DNA of 64,000 bases from Luteimonas sp. RC10. Lineage in GTDB: Bacteria; Pseudomonadota; Gammaproteobacteria; Xanthomonadales; Xanthomonadaceae. Of this stretch, positions 44,034 through 53,564 are shown in pieces. The stretch covers positions 41,250 to 105,249 of the forward strand of contig NZ_JACHYJ010000010.1 in NCBI RefSeq assembly GCF_014192745.1, read 5' to 3'. A model generated the notes under the pieces. The model was not told where the DNA came from. It did not search any database and saw only the letters and a program-made list of their open reading frames with translations. How positions within the stretch are numbered: position 1 is the stretch's first letter; each line of letters begins with the position of its first letter. The position numbers and the translations under genes are program-made.

Positions 44034-44519
44034 ATGCGCCTTCGCTCGTCTTTCGTCCTCGCTGCCGGTCTCATGCTGGCCGCGCCGCTTGCCGCCCAGG
44101 CGGCCTCTCCCATCGATGTCGGCGTCGGCGTCTCGGCCACGCGCGAGAACGAGACCACCGTGGTCGCGACCGCGGCCTGGATGCCGGAGTGGCGGCGCAC
44201 CGCCCACGGCGTCCTGCGCTGGGAGCTGGGTGCGATCTACGTCCGGGCCCGCGACAACACCCGTTTCGATCTCGACGAGGATGTCGGTGTCGTCCACGGC
44301 GGCGCCCGCTACGAGCGCGACAACGGATTCACCGCCGGCTTCGGCGTCGGCGCGCAGATCGGCCAGACCGATGCGCTGTCGGGCAATCCGCAGTTCGTCA
44401 GCACCATCGGCTGGCGCTGGCAGCGCTTCTCGCTGCTGGCCCGGCACATCTCCAACGCCAGCATCAAGCAGCCCAACGACGGCGAGACCATGCTGGTCGC
44501 CGCCTGGCGCTTCCGCTGA
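44034..44519 (+). CDS. PagL-type lipid A 3-O-deacylase / acyloxyacyl hydrolase family
   Basis: 161 residues, signal peptide to A-Q-A-A (~24), then an eight-strand outer-membrane barrel pattern (alternating G/A/W/Y) ending W-R-F-R with C-terminal aromatic Phe, typical of outer-membrane proteins. The near-C-terminal motif R-H138-I-S140-N and Glu151 fit the His/Ser/Glu active site of PagL, which removes the 3-position acyl chain of lipid A. The spacing to Glu is one shorter than I recall for Pseudomonas PagL, so activity is likely but not certain. A TTG at 44022 is a weak alternative start. Confidence 0.83.
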   Translation: MRLRSSFVLAAGLMLAAPLAAQAASPIDVGVGVSATRENETTVVATAAWMPEWRRTAHGVLRWELGAIYVRARDNTRFDLDEDVGVVHGGARYERDNGFTAGFGVGAQIGQTDALSGNPQFVSTIGWRWQRFSLLARHISNASIKQPNDGETMLVAAWRFR

Positions 44520-44602
44520 GCCACCGCCAGCGTGTCTGCCTGCCCCGGCCCTGTGCCGGGGCAGTGCGTCTGGGCGATCTGATGATTTTTCTGCGCGCCC
44601 CC

Positions 44603-44630
44603 TTGTAAAGCCGGCACGCGCACCCATCTC
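44603..44630 (+). promoter_or_regulatory. Candidate sigma32 (RpoH) promoter of groES-groEL
   Basis: CTTGTAA (44603-44609), 14-bp spacer, CCCATCT (44624-44630), close to the sigma32 consensus CTTGAAA-N11-16-CCCATnT. Expected transcription start ~44637, ahead of the CIRCE box and groES. The rpoH gene is in this window at 59874. Confidence 0.7.
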
Positions 44631-44671
44631 CCCTCGCGTCCCGGGTTGCCGGGGTGCGTGCGCCGCGCGTT

Positions 44672-44698
44672 CTAGCAGTCCCCAAGGGCGAGTGCTAG
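44672..44698. promoter_or_regulatory. CIRCE element (HrcA operator) before groES
   Basis: CTAGCAGTC-N9-GAGTGCTAG matches the CIRCE inverted repeat TTAGCACTC-N9-GAGTGCTAA with a 9-9-9 layout; one mismatch breaks the symmetry (AGTC against GAGT). It lies 48 bp before the groES start, in the leader of the sigma32 transcript. HrcA bound here would repress groESL. hrcA itself is not in the window. Confidence 0.85.
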
Positions 44699-44745
44699 AA
44701 TTCGGGCCCGTTTTCTTCACAATCAATCACTTAGAGAGGGTTGGA

Positions 44746-45036
44746 ATGAGCAATCTCAAGCCGCTGTACGACCGCGTCGTGGTCAAGCCCGTCGAGGCCG
44801 AAGAGAAGACTGCCGGCGGCATCCTGATCCCGGACAACGCCAAGGAAAAGCCCACCAAGGGCGAAGTCGTCGCCGTCGGCGAGGGCAAGGCCCTGGACAA
44901 CGGCAGCGTGCGCGCGCCGAAGGTCAAGGTCGGCGACATCGTGATCTACGGTCAGTACTCGGGCAGCGCCTACAAGGCTGAAGGCATCGAATACAAGATC
45001 GTGAAGGAAGACGACATCCTCGCGATCGTCGGCTGA
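44746..45036 (+). CDS. groES: Co-chaperonin GroES
   Basis: 96 residues. N-terminus [12 protein letters not shown], mobile loop with [12 protein letters not shown] and C-terminal D-D-I-L-A-I-V are standard. AGAGAGGG precedes the ATG. It caps the GroEL ring during ATP-driven folding. groEL follows 133 bp downstream. Expression is likely under both the sigma32-like promoter and CIRCE upstream. Confidence 0.98.
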   Translation: MSNLKPLYDRVVVKPVEAEEKTAGGILIPDNAKEKPTKGEVVAVGEGKALDNGSVRAPKVKVGDIVIYGQYSGSAYKAEGIEYKIVKEDDILAIVG

Positions 45037-45142
45037 TCGAAAGCTAAGGACGTCAAGGCGTTCGCGAGCGGGCAATCGAGGCGTCAGCGCCCACCCCGTT
45101 CCTTGCGACTCAGCTGTGTCCTGCGCGTTTCCAAATTCCTAA

Positions 45143-46810
<1,668 letters not shown>

Positions 46811-46840
46811 TCCAGCCCTCCGCTTGACCGCAACACCCAG

Positions 46841-46872
46841 GACCCCCGCGCAAGCGGGGGTCTTGTTTTTTG
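46841..46872 (+). terminator. Intrinsic terminator of groES-groEL
   Basis: Stem gacccccgc / gcgggggtc (loop gcaa), followed by ttgtttttt. Lies 30 bp after the groEL stop. Confidence 0.9.
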
Positions 46873-47089
46873 TGACAGGCGGGCGCCGGGGCGGCCTGTT
46901 CTCGGTGCGCGTGATGGGCACTGGATGGATGGCGGGCGGGGCCTGCCGGGGCATCGACCCATCCTGTGAGGCGCGACGCGATCAGCGCAGGCGTCGCGCC
47001 TGCGCCATGCTGAGCCGCGTGCTGAACGATCGGGTGGGGCTGCCGAGGCGTGTTCGGCGCCGTCACCGATCATCGGCGATGCTGTCGCC

Positions 47090-49291
47090 ATGACGACCAC
47101 GCCTGCCTCCTGGATCCGCGCGCACCGGCGAGGGCTGCGCCTGGGCGTGGTCCTGCTCGTGGTGCTGTACCTGCTGTACCTGATCACCGCCAACGTGCTG
47201 CTCAACAGCGCGCTCGGCGAACGCCTGGTCAATCGCAAGCCCGAGCGCTATCACGCGCAGTGGTCCTGGGCGATGAGCCTGTACCCCGGGCACATCCACG
47301 CGCGCGATGTGGTGATGGGCGGACATGCCCGCACCAACCTGTGGACGGCCGCCACGCCGCGTGCCAATGGCCGGATCAAGCTGTTGCCGCTGCTGTGGCA
47401 CGAGGTCGCGTTCGGCACCATCCGCGCGCAGGACGTCTCGGTGCATGTCGCGCGTACGCCGCACGACATGCCGACCACCCAGCGTCCGGGACGCAAGCCC
47501 TGGACGCTGCGCTTCGATGCGATCACCACGCCGAGCCTGTTGCGTTTCGACTTCTACGAGGCGCAGGTGACCGGGCACGGCGACGCGAAGTTCGTGTTCG
47601 AAAAACAGCTGGAGGGCGGGCCGATGGAGGTCGGGCGCTCGACGTTGCACATGCCCGATGCGACCCTGCAGGTCGGGGGCGTGGAACTGCTGCGCAAGGG
47701 CACGCTGGACTTCGAGATCGCGATGCCCGGCCATATCCGCGAGCAGGCGCAGGGCGTGGAGAAGTTGGTGCTGGTCGATCTGCGGCTGTGGGTGGACGGC
47801 CCGGCGCCGGGTGTCGATCTGGTGGCCCACAACGACAATGCGTTACCGATCGGGACAGCCGCGACATCCGGCAAGTTGCGTGCCGACCTGCAGTTGCAGC
47901 GCGGCGTGCTGATGCCCGGCAGCCGGCTCGACTGGTCGGCGCCGGTGTTCTCGCGCGGCGCCAACGGCGCGCCGCTGCGCCATCCGCTCGGCGTGGCGCT
48001 GCGCACCGCGCCCGATACGATCGCGCTCGCGGCGCGGGTGCCGGCGCCGGCGACCAGCACGCCTTGGCTACGCGCCGACCTGCACGTCGACGACCGCCGG
48101 ATCGGGCCGGGCGACTGGCTCCGTCCTCTTCGTGCACTCGGCGGGACCGTCGAGACGCAGTGGCCGGCGGTCCCGCTGCGCTGGGTCGATGTGCTGCTCG
48201 ACGATGTCGACTGGCTGTCCTTCGACGGCCGGGCTGACGTCGATGCCGCGCTCGCCCTGCAGCAGGGCCGTTTGCGGCCCGGGAGCCGGATCGACGTGCG
48301 CGACGCACGCGTGCGCGCCCGCGTGCTCGACAACCGGCTCGAGGGCGCCGCGCATGCCGCGATGCGCATGCAAGAGGCCGAGAACGATGCGCCGCGGACC
48401 ACCATCGCGATCGAGATGGACCGCTTCACCTTGGCGCCCGAGGCCTCGCCCGAACGCATCGATCTGCGCGGGCGCGACCTGCGCCTGGAGCTCGCGTCCA
48501 GCGGTCCGCTGGCCGAATTCCACGAGCACCTGGACGCGCGGCTGCGGTTCGACGATGCCCAGGTGCCGGATCTGCGCAGCTTCAACCGCTATCTGCCTGG
48601 GGACAGCGCACGGCTGCTGGGCGGCAGTGGGCAGGCGAGTGGCGATCTGCGTCTGGACAATGCCGGCGAGATGGCCAGCGGACGGCTGCAGGTGCGCGGC
48701 AGCGGTGTCCGGCTCGCGCTCGGGCCCTCGCGGCTGACCGGCGATGTCGCGCTCGACAGCCACCTGACGCGGGCACAGAAGGTGGGGCGCCATTACACGA
48801 TCGACTCGGTGGCCGCGCGCCTGGATGGCGTGCGCCTGGAGGGCGAGGCGAGCCAGGCGGCTGCCCCGTGGTGGGCACGCCTGGCGCTCGAGCAGGGCAC
48901 GCTGCAGTGGAAGGAGCCGTTCGAGGTGGCGGGTCACGGCCAAGTCGACATGCGCGACATCAGCGTGCTGCTGGGCCTGTTCGCCGAGCGGCGGGTGCTG
49001 CCGCGCTGGATCGGCAACCTGGTCGACGCCGGCCAGGTCCATGCGACGGGCGACTTGCGCATGCGCAACAAGGAACTGGTGTTAGATCACATCGAGGCGA
49101 GCAACGACCGCGTCGACCTGAAGGCCAAGCTGCGGATCGACGACGGCCGTCCGGCCGGCGATCTGTACGCGCGCTGGGGGGTGCTGGGCCTGGGCGTGGA
49201 GCTGCAGGGTGGCGAGCGCACGCTGCATATCGCAGGCGCGCGCGATTGGTACGAGGGGCGGCCGCCGTTGCTGCCCAGGTCCGCCCGTTGA
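47090..49291 (+). CDS. AsmA/TamB-like large periplasmic protein, inner-membrane anchored
   Basis: 733 residues. One N-terminal helix (L-G-V-V-L-L-V-V-L-Y-L-L-Y-L-I-T-A-N) is followed by a long beta-rich periplasmic part without Cys, with repeats of strand-like D-L-R-L-E-L-A, G-D-L-R-L-D-N-A-G and V-D-L-K-A-K-L-R-I-D. This AsmA-like layout suggests a role in lipid transport or envelope assembly, as known for AsmA, TamB and YhdP proteins. I do not recognise a close family. It lies between groEL and the aroG leader; its stop is only 59 bp before the leader peptide. Confidence 0.8.
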   Translation: MTTTPASWIRAHRRGLRLGVVLLVVLYLLYLITANVLLNSALGERLVNRKPERYHAQWSWAMSLYPGHIHARDVVMGGHARTNLWTAATPRANGRIKLLPLLWHEVAFGTIRAQDVSVHVARTPHDMPTTQRPGRKPWTLRFDAITTPSLLRFDFYEAQVTGHGDAKFVFEKQLEGGPMEVGRSTLHMPDATLQVGGVELLRKGTLDFEIAMPGHIREQAQGVEKLVLVDLRLWVDGPAPGVDLVAHNDNALPIGTAATSGKLRADLQLQRGVLMPGSRLDWSAPVFSRGANGAPLRHPLGVALRTAPDTIALAARVPAPATSTPWLRADLHVDDRRIGPGDWLRPLRALGGTVETQWPAVPLRWVDVLLDDVDWLSFDGRADVDAALALQQGRLRPGSRIDVRDARVRARVLDNRLEGAAHAAMRMQEAENDAPRTTIAIEMDRFTLAPEASPERIDLRGRDLRLELASSGPLAEFHEHLDARLRFDDAQVPDLRSFNRYLPGDSARLLGGSGQASGDLRLDNAGEMASGRLQVRGSGVRLALGPSRLTGDVALDSHLTRAQKVGRHYTIDSVAARLDGVRLEGEASQAAAPWWARLALEQGTLQWKEPFEVAGHGQVDMRDISVLLGLFAERRVLPRWIGNLVDAGQVHATGDLRMRNKELVLDHIEASNDRVDLKAKLRIDDGRPAGDLYARWGVLGLGVELQGGERTLHIAGARDWYEGRPPLLPRSAR

Positions 49292-49350
49292 GGGGATGGT
49301 CGCAGATGCAACCGTCGCATCGCCCGGAACGACGTGCTATCAATGCCCCC

Positions 49351-49428
49351 ATGAACCGCGTCGCCGCTTTCTATCGTTGGTATTGGTTTCCCACGCCCCC
49401 GGCGGTGGAAGGCCTGCGCGTACCCTGA
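49351..49428 (+). CDS. Leader peptide of the aroG attenuator
   Basis: 25 codons, M-N-R-V-A-A-F-Y-R-W-Y-W-F-P-T..., with six aromatic residues in the seven positions encoded at 49369-49389. It ends 25 bp before an intrinsic terminator and 92 bp before aroG, the standard layout of an amino-acid attenuator. No ribosome site precedes the ATG. A -10-like TATCAAT at 49338-49344 would place transcription start at about the A of the ATG, so the mRNA may be leaderless. Translation stalling at Trp/Tyr/Phe codons should favour read-through into aroG. Confidence 0.82.
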   Translation: MNRVAAFYRWYWFPTPPAVEGLRVP

Positions 49429-49453
49429 CGATCTCGGTTCACACGCATCCCCG

Positions 49454-49483
49454 AAAGCCGCCAGCGACCCTGGCGGCTTTTTT
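49454..49483 (+). terminator. Attenuator terminator upstream of aroG
   Basis: Perfect stem aaagccgccag / ctggcggcttt (loop cgacc) running into six T residues, located between the leader peptide and aroG. The sequence ggcggt at 49401-49406, just downstream of the stall codons, can pair with gccgcc (49457-49462) of the terminator's left arm and so act as an antiterminator. Confidence 0.88.
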
Positions 49484-49520
49484 CATGCCCGCACTTACGC
49501 TCCCATCCAGGATGTTCCGC

Positions 49521-50594
49521 ATGCCCCCCGATACCGACGACCTGCGTATCCGCGACCTGCAGCCGCTCACGCCCCCGATGCAGTTGTTGGCCGAACTGCC
49601 CTGCGAGGAGGCGATGTCGTCGACCGTCGCCGAGGCCCGCGCGGCCTGCCACGCCATCCTCCACGGTCATGACGACCGGCTGATCGTCGTCGTCGGCCCG
49701 TGTTCGATCCACGATCCGGTCGCGGCGATGGACTACGCGCAGCGGCTGCGTGCGCTGCGCGACACGCACGGCGATGCGCTGGAGCTGGTCATGCGCGTGT
49801 ACTTCGAGAAGCCGCGCACGACGATCGGCTGGAAGGGGCTGATCAACGACCCCGATCTCGACGGCAGTTTCCGCATCGACCGCGGGCTGCGGCTCGCGCG
49901 CAGCCTGCTGCGCGATGTCAACGCCCTTGGGCTGCCGGCCGGCGTGGAGTTCCTCGACATCATCAGTCCGCAGTACCTGGCCGACCTCGTCGCCTGGGGC
50001 GCGATCGGTGCCCGCACCACCGAGAGCCAGGTGCATCGCGAGATGGCGTCGGGGCTGTCGTGCCCGGTCGGCTTCAAGAACGGCACCGGCGGCGATGTGC
50101 GCATCGCGGTCGATGCGGTCGGCGCCGCGTCGCACCCGCATCATTTCCTTGCCGTGGGCAAGGATGGGCGCTGCGCGATCGCCGCCACCGCCGGTAACCC
50201 GGATTGCCATGTGATCCTGCGCGGCGGCGTTCGCCCCAACTACGACGCGGCCAGCGTCGAGGCCGCCGCCCAGGTGCTCGTCGGCAACGGCCTGCGTCCG
50301 GCACTGATGGTCGACGCCAGCCATGCCAACAGCGGCAAGAATCCGGACAACCAGCCCGCAGTGATCGCCGACATCGCCGACCGCATTGCGGGCGGCGAAC
50401 GGCGCGTCGTGGGGACGATGATCGAAAGCCATCTGGTTGCCGGCAAGCAGGCGCTCGGCCCCGGCCGGGCACTGACCTACGGCCAGAGCATCACCGACGG
50501 CTGCATCGACTGGGCAACGACGGTCGACGTGCTCGACCGGCTGGCCGATGCGGTCCGGACCCGCCGGAGCCGGGCCGACGCGCAGGCGGCGTGA
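49521..50594 (+). CDS. aroG: 3-deoxy-7-phosphoheptulonate (DAHP) synthase, class I
   Basis: 357 residues. DAHP synthase joins PEP and erythrose 4-phosphate, the first step of the shikimate pathway. The start at 49521 follows AGGA at nine bases; Met at 49512 is too close to it. Motifs: V-V-G-P-C-S-I-H-D (metal Cys), V-Y-F-E-K-P-R-T-T-I-G-W-K-G, R-T-T-E-S-Q-V-H-R and H-A-N-S-G-K-N. It belongs to the AroF/G/H type with N-terminal L-R-I-R-D-L. Which aromatic acid inhibits it cannot be read with certainty. Controlled by the attenuator upstream. Confidence 0.95.
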   Translation: MPPDTDDLRIRDLQPLTPPMQLLAELPCEEAMSSTVAEARAACHAILHGHDDRLIVVVGPCSIHDPVAAMDYAQRLRALRDTHGDALELVMRVYFEKPRTTIGWKGLINDPDLDGSFRIDRGLRLARSLLRDVNALGLPAGVEFLDIISPQYLADLVAWGAIGARTTESQVHREMASGLSCPVGFKNGTGGDVRIAVDAVGAASHPHHFLAVGKDGRCAIAATAGNPDCHVILRGGVRPNYDAASVEAAAQVLVGNGLRPALMVDASHANSGKNPDNQPAVIADIADRIAGGERRVVGTMIESHLVAGKQALGPGRALTYGQSITDGCIDWATTVDVLDRLADAVRTRRSRADAQAA

Positions 50595-50634
50595 CCATTG
50601 CCGGGGGGCGGTGGCGCAGCCGCGCGTGGTGCGC

Positions 50635-51843
50635 TCAGGCCGCGCTGCCGGCCGCCATGCCCGATGCCCAGGCCCACTGGAAGTTGTAGCCGCCCAGCCA
50701 GCCGGTCACATCGAGCACCTCGCCGACGAAGTACAGCCCTGGCACATGCCGTGATTCGAGCGTGCGCGAAGACACCGCCTGGGTGTCGACGCCGCCGAGC
50801 GTGACCTCGGCGGTGCGGTAGCCCTCGGTGCCGCTGGCGACCAGCGGCCAGGCCTGCAGCAGCGCCGCGGTGTCGTGCAGCTGCGCCGGGGTGTACTGCC
50901 GCATCGGCCGGCTCGCCAGCCACACCTCGCATAGCCGCTGTGCGAAGCGGCGCGGCATGACCTCGGCCAGCACCGTGCGCAGTTCCGACGCCGGGCGCTC
51001 GGCCTGTTGTGCCTGCAGCCACGCCAGCGCGTCGCGGCCCGGCAGCAGGTCCAGGCGCAGGTCGTCGCCGGGCTGCCAGTAGGAAGAGATCTGCAGGATC
51101 GCCGGGCCGCTGAGGCCGCGATGGGTGATCAGCATGCGGTTGCGGAACGCGGCGCCGTTGCAACTGGCTTCGACATCGAGCGCGACGCCCGACAGCTCGG
51201 CCAGGCGTTCCTGGTGCTTGCCGCTGAGGGTCAGCGGCACCAGCCCGGCCCGCGTGGGCAGCAGGGCATGCCCGAATGCGCGTGCGATCTCGTAGCCGAA
51301 TCCGCTCGCGCCCAGGCTCGGGATCGACAGCCCGCCGGTCGCCACGATCAAGGACGCGCACTGCAGCGTGCCGATCGCGGTCTCGAGCCGGAAGCCGCCC
51401 TCGACGGCCCGCGGCAGTTGCACCGCGCAATGCGTGCGGACCTGCACGCCGACCGCCTGCGCCTCGTCGAGCAGCATGCGCACGATCTGCTTCGAGGCGC
51501 CATCGCAGAACAACTGCCCGAGTTCCTTCTCGTGCCAGGCGATGCCATGGCGGTCGACCAGATCGATGAAGTCCTGCGGCGTGTAACGCGCCAGCGCGGA
51601 CTTGCAGAAGTGCGGGTTCGACGACAGGTACTGCGCCGGCGTGGTGCCGGTGTTGGTGAAGTTGCAGTGGCCGCCGCCCGACATCAGGATCTTCTTGCCG
51701 ACCTTGTTGGCGTGGTCGAGCACCAGCACGTGGCGACCGCGCTGACCGGCCGCGATCGCGGCCATCAGTCCGGCCGCGCCCGCCCCCAGGACGATCACGT
51801 CCGGATTCTGGCGGGGTGGGGAGGCGACGACGGCATCGGGCAT
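50635..51843 (-). CDS. HI0933/YhiN-family flavoprotein
   Basis: 402 residues. The FAD dinucleotide-binding loop is V-I-V-L-G-A-G-A-A-G-L-M-A-A, followed by the family phrases G-K-K-I-L-M-S-G-G-G-H-C-N-F-T-N and, at the end, G-E-V-L-D-V-T-G-W-L-G-G-Y-N-F-Q-W-A-W-A-S-G. The open frame continues upstream, but start at 51843 gives the normal N-terminus. A conserved oxidoreductase of unknown substrate. Convergent with aroG, divergent from the oxidoreductase at 51983. Confidence 0.92.
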   Translation of the reverse strand: MPDAVVASPPRQNPDVIVLGAGAAGLMAAIAAGQRGRHVLVLDHANKVGKKILMSGGGHCNFTNTGTTPAQYLSSNPHFCKSALARYTPQDFIDLVDRHGIAWHEKELGQLFCDGASKQIVRMLLDEAQAVGVQVRTHCAVQLPRAVEGGFRLETAIGTLQCASLIVATGGLSIPSLGASGFGYEIARAFGHALLPTRAGLVPLTLSGKHQERLAELSGVALDVEASCNGAAFRNRMLITHRGLSGPAILQISSYWQPGDDLRLDLLPGRDALAWLQAQQAERPASELRTVLAEVMPRRFAQRLCEVWLASRPMRQYTPAQLHDTAALLQAWPLVASGTEGYRTAEVTLGGVDTQAVSSRTLESRHVPGLYFVGEVLDVTGWLGGYNFQWAWASGMAAGSAA

Positions 51844-51982
51844 CGGGACGGCACGGCGGTGAGCGGGGGCGCAGTCTAGGCCGTCTGCCGCCTCGATGCC
51901 TCCGCGGTGGGTCGGGCGTGGTCTCTGCATGGCGCTCACATGGCCCTGAATAGGCTGCGCCATCTTCCTCGATGATGCAGCC

Positions 51983-53197
51983 ATGGATCTCAAGAGCGGC
52001 TATCCGTTCTGGGCCGTCCGCAACGGCCTGATGCATGCCTTTCCCAAGCTCGACCGAGACCTGCGCTGCGACGTGTTGGTGCTCGGCGGCGGGATCACCG
52101 GTGCGCTGATCGCCGACGAACTGGTCGCGCACGGGCACGACGTCGTGGTGCTCGAGCAGCGCGATGTCGCCTGGGGCAGCAGCGCGGCGAGCACCGCCCT
52201 GCTGCAATACGAGATCGACACGCACCTGGTGGACCTGGCACAGCGTTACGGCGAGGACGACGCGGCGCTGGCCTATCGCGCCTGTGGCGAGGCGATCGAC
52301 CTGCTCGCCGGCATCGCCCGCGAGGTGCGCGATGTCGACTTCGAGCGCACCGGCAGCCTCTACTACGCCAGCCGGCAGCACGACGTTCCGGCGCTGCGGG
52401 ACGAGTACGTCGCGCGTCGCCGGCACGGGTTCGATATCGAGTATCTCGACGAGCCCACGGTGCAGGCGCGCTACGGCTTCCAGGCACCGGCCGCGCTGCT
52501 CAGCGCGCAGGCCGCCCAGGTCGATCCCTACCGCTTCGCCTCGCGATTGCTGGCGCGGCTGGCCCGGCGCGGTGCCGGTGTCTACGACCGCAGCACGATC
52601 GTGGACCTGCAGGCGCGCAGCCGCGACGTGCTCGCAACGACCGATGCCGGCGCCCAGGTCCGCGCCCGCCATGTCGTCGTCGCGGCCGGCTACGCCAGCC
52701 AGCACTGGCTGCCCAAACGGGTGGCGCGCAATCGCAGCAGCTACGCCTTTGTCACCGATCCCCTGGACGACGACCTGCCCGAGCGGCTGGCGCGGTTGCT
52801 GGTCTGGGAAACCGCGCGACCCTACCTGTACCTGCGCACGACCGGCGACCGTCGCTTGCTGATCGGCGGCGAGGACGACAGTATCGACGTGCCGGCCCGC
52901 CGCGATGCGCGCGTCGACAAGAAGGCACGCCGGTTGATGAAGCGGGTCCATGCGCTCTGGCCCGAGCTCGACCTGCAACCGACCTTCGCCTGGGCCGGCA
53001 CGTTTGCCGAAACCGAGGATGGCCTGCCGTTCTTCGGTCCGCATCCAGCGACCGGGCCGCGTGTGCACTACGCGATGGCCTACGGTGGCAACGGCATCAC
53101 CTATTCGATGCTCGGTGCCGGCCTGTTACGCGCCGGCATCGAGCGTCGCCGGCATCCACTGACCCGGCTGTTCGCGTTCGACCGCCTCGACCGCTGA
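51983..53197 (+). CDS. FAD-dependent oxidoreductase (DAO/DadA-like)
   Basis: 404 residues. The FAD loop sits at V-L-V-L-G-G-G-I-T-G-A-L-I-A, after ~30 residues (S-G-Y-P-F-W-A-V-R-N-G). Further motifs: G-S-S-A-A-S-T-A-L-L-Q-Y and C-terminal G-L-P-F-F-G-P and Y-G-G-N-G-I-T-Y-S. It belongs to the amino-acid-oxidase-like superfamily, acting on an amine or amino acid not identifiable here. No signal peptide, so cytoplasmic or membrane-peripheral. Confidence 0.88.
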   Translation: MDLKSGYPFWAVRNGLMHAFPKLDRDLRCDVLVLGGGITGALIADELVAHGHDVVVLEQRDVAWGSSAASTALLQYEIDTHLVDLAQRYGEDDAALAYRACGEAIDLLAGIAREVRDVDFERTGSLYYASRQHDVPALRDEYVARRRHGFDIEYLDEPTVQARYGFQAPAALLSAQAAQVDPYRFASRLLARLARRGAGVYDRSTIVDLQARSRDVLATTDAGAQVRARHVVVAAGYASQHWLPKRVARNRSSYAFVTDPLDDDLPERLARLLVWETARPYLYLRTTGDRRLLIGGEDDSIDVPARRDARVDKKARRLMKRVHALWPELDLQPTFAWAGTFAETEDGLPFFGPHPATGPRVHYAMAYGGNGITYSMLGAGLLRAGIERRRHPLTRLFAFDRLDR

Positions 53198-53242
53198 CGG
53201 CGCGCCGCATCCGCATTTGCCTGCGCATGGATAATCGGTGCG

Positions 53243-53509
53243 ATGACCGCGCCCGCACTCTGGCACCTGTACCTGCTCGAATGCCGCGACGGCAGCTGGT
53301 ACGCCGGCATCACCAACGATCTCGACGCGCGGTTCAAAGCGCATGCGGCCGGTCGCGGCGCGAAGTACACGCGCGGCAACCCACCGGTGCGCATCCTCGC
53401 CAGTCGCGTCTATCCCGACCGCGCCAGCGCCTCGCGCGCCGAATGGCAACTCAAGCGCCAGCCCCGCGCGCGCAAGCTGGCTTGGCTGCAGGCGCAGCCC
53501 GAGGCCTGA
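53243..53509 (+). CDS. GIY-YIG domain protein (YhbQ-like)
   Basis: 88 residues, a single GIY-YIG domain: [18 protein letters not shown] with the tyrosines and Gly, then Arg in L-D-A-R-F-K-A-H, and K-Y-T-R-G-N-P-P. It has the residues expected for nuclease activity, but the role of these stand-alone proteins is unclear. 45 bp after the oxidoreductase gene. Confidence 0.9.
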   Translation: MTAPALWHLYLLECRDGSWYAGITNDLDARFKAHAAGRGAKYTRGNPPVRILASRVYPDRASASRAEWQLKRQPRARKLAWLQAQPEA

Positions 53510-53564
53510 CCTGGCACGCGGTCCGGTCTGTTGCGCGACCTGCGGCAGGCCAGCGTTCGCTGCC

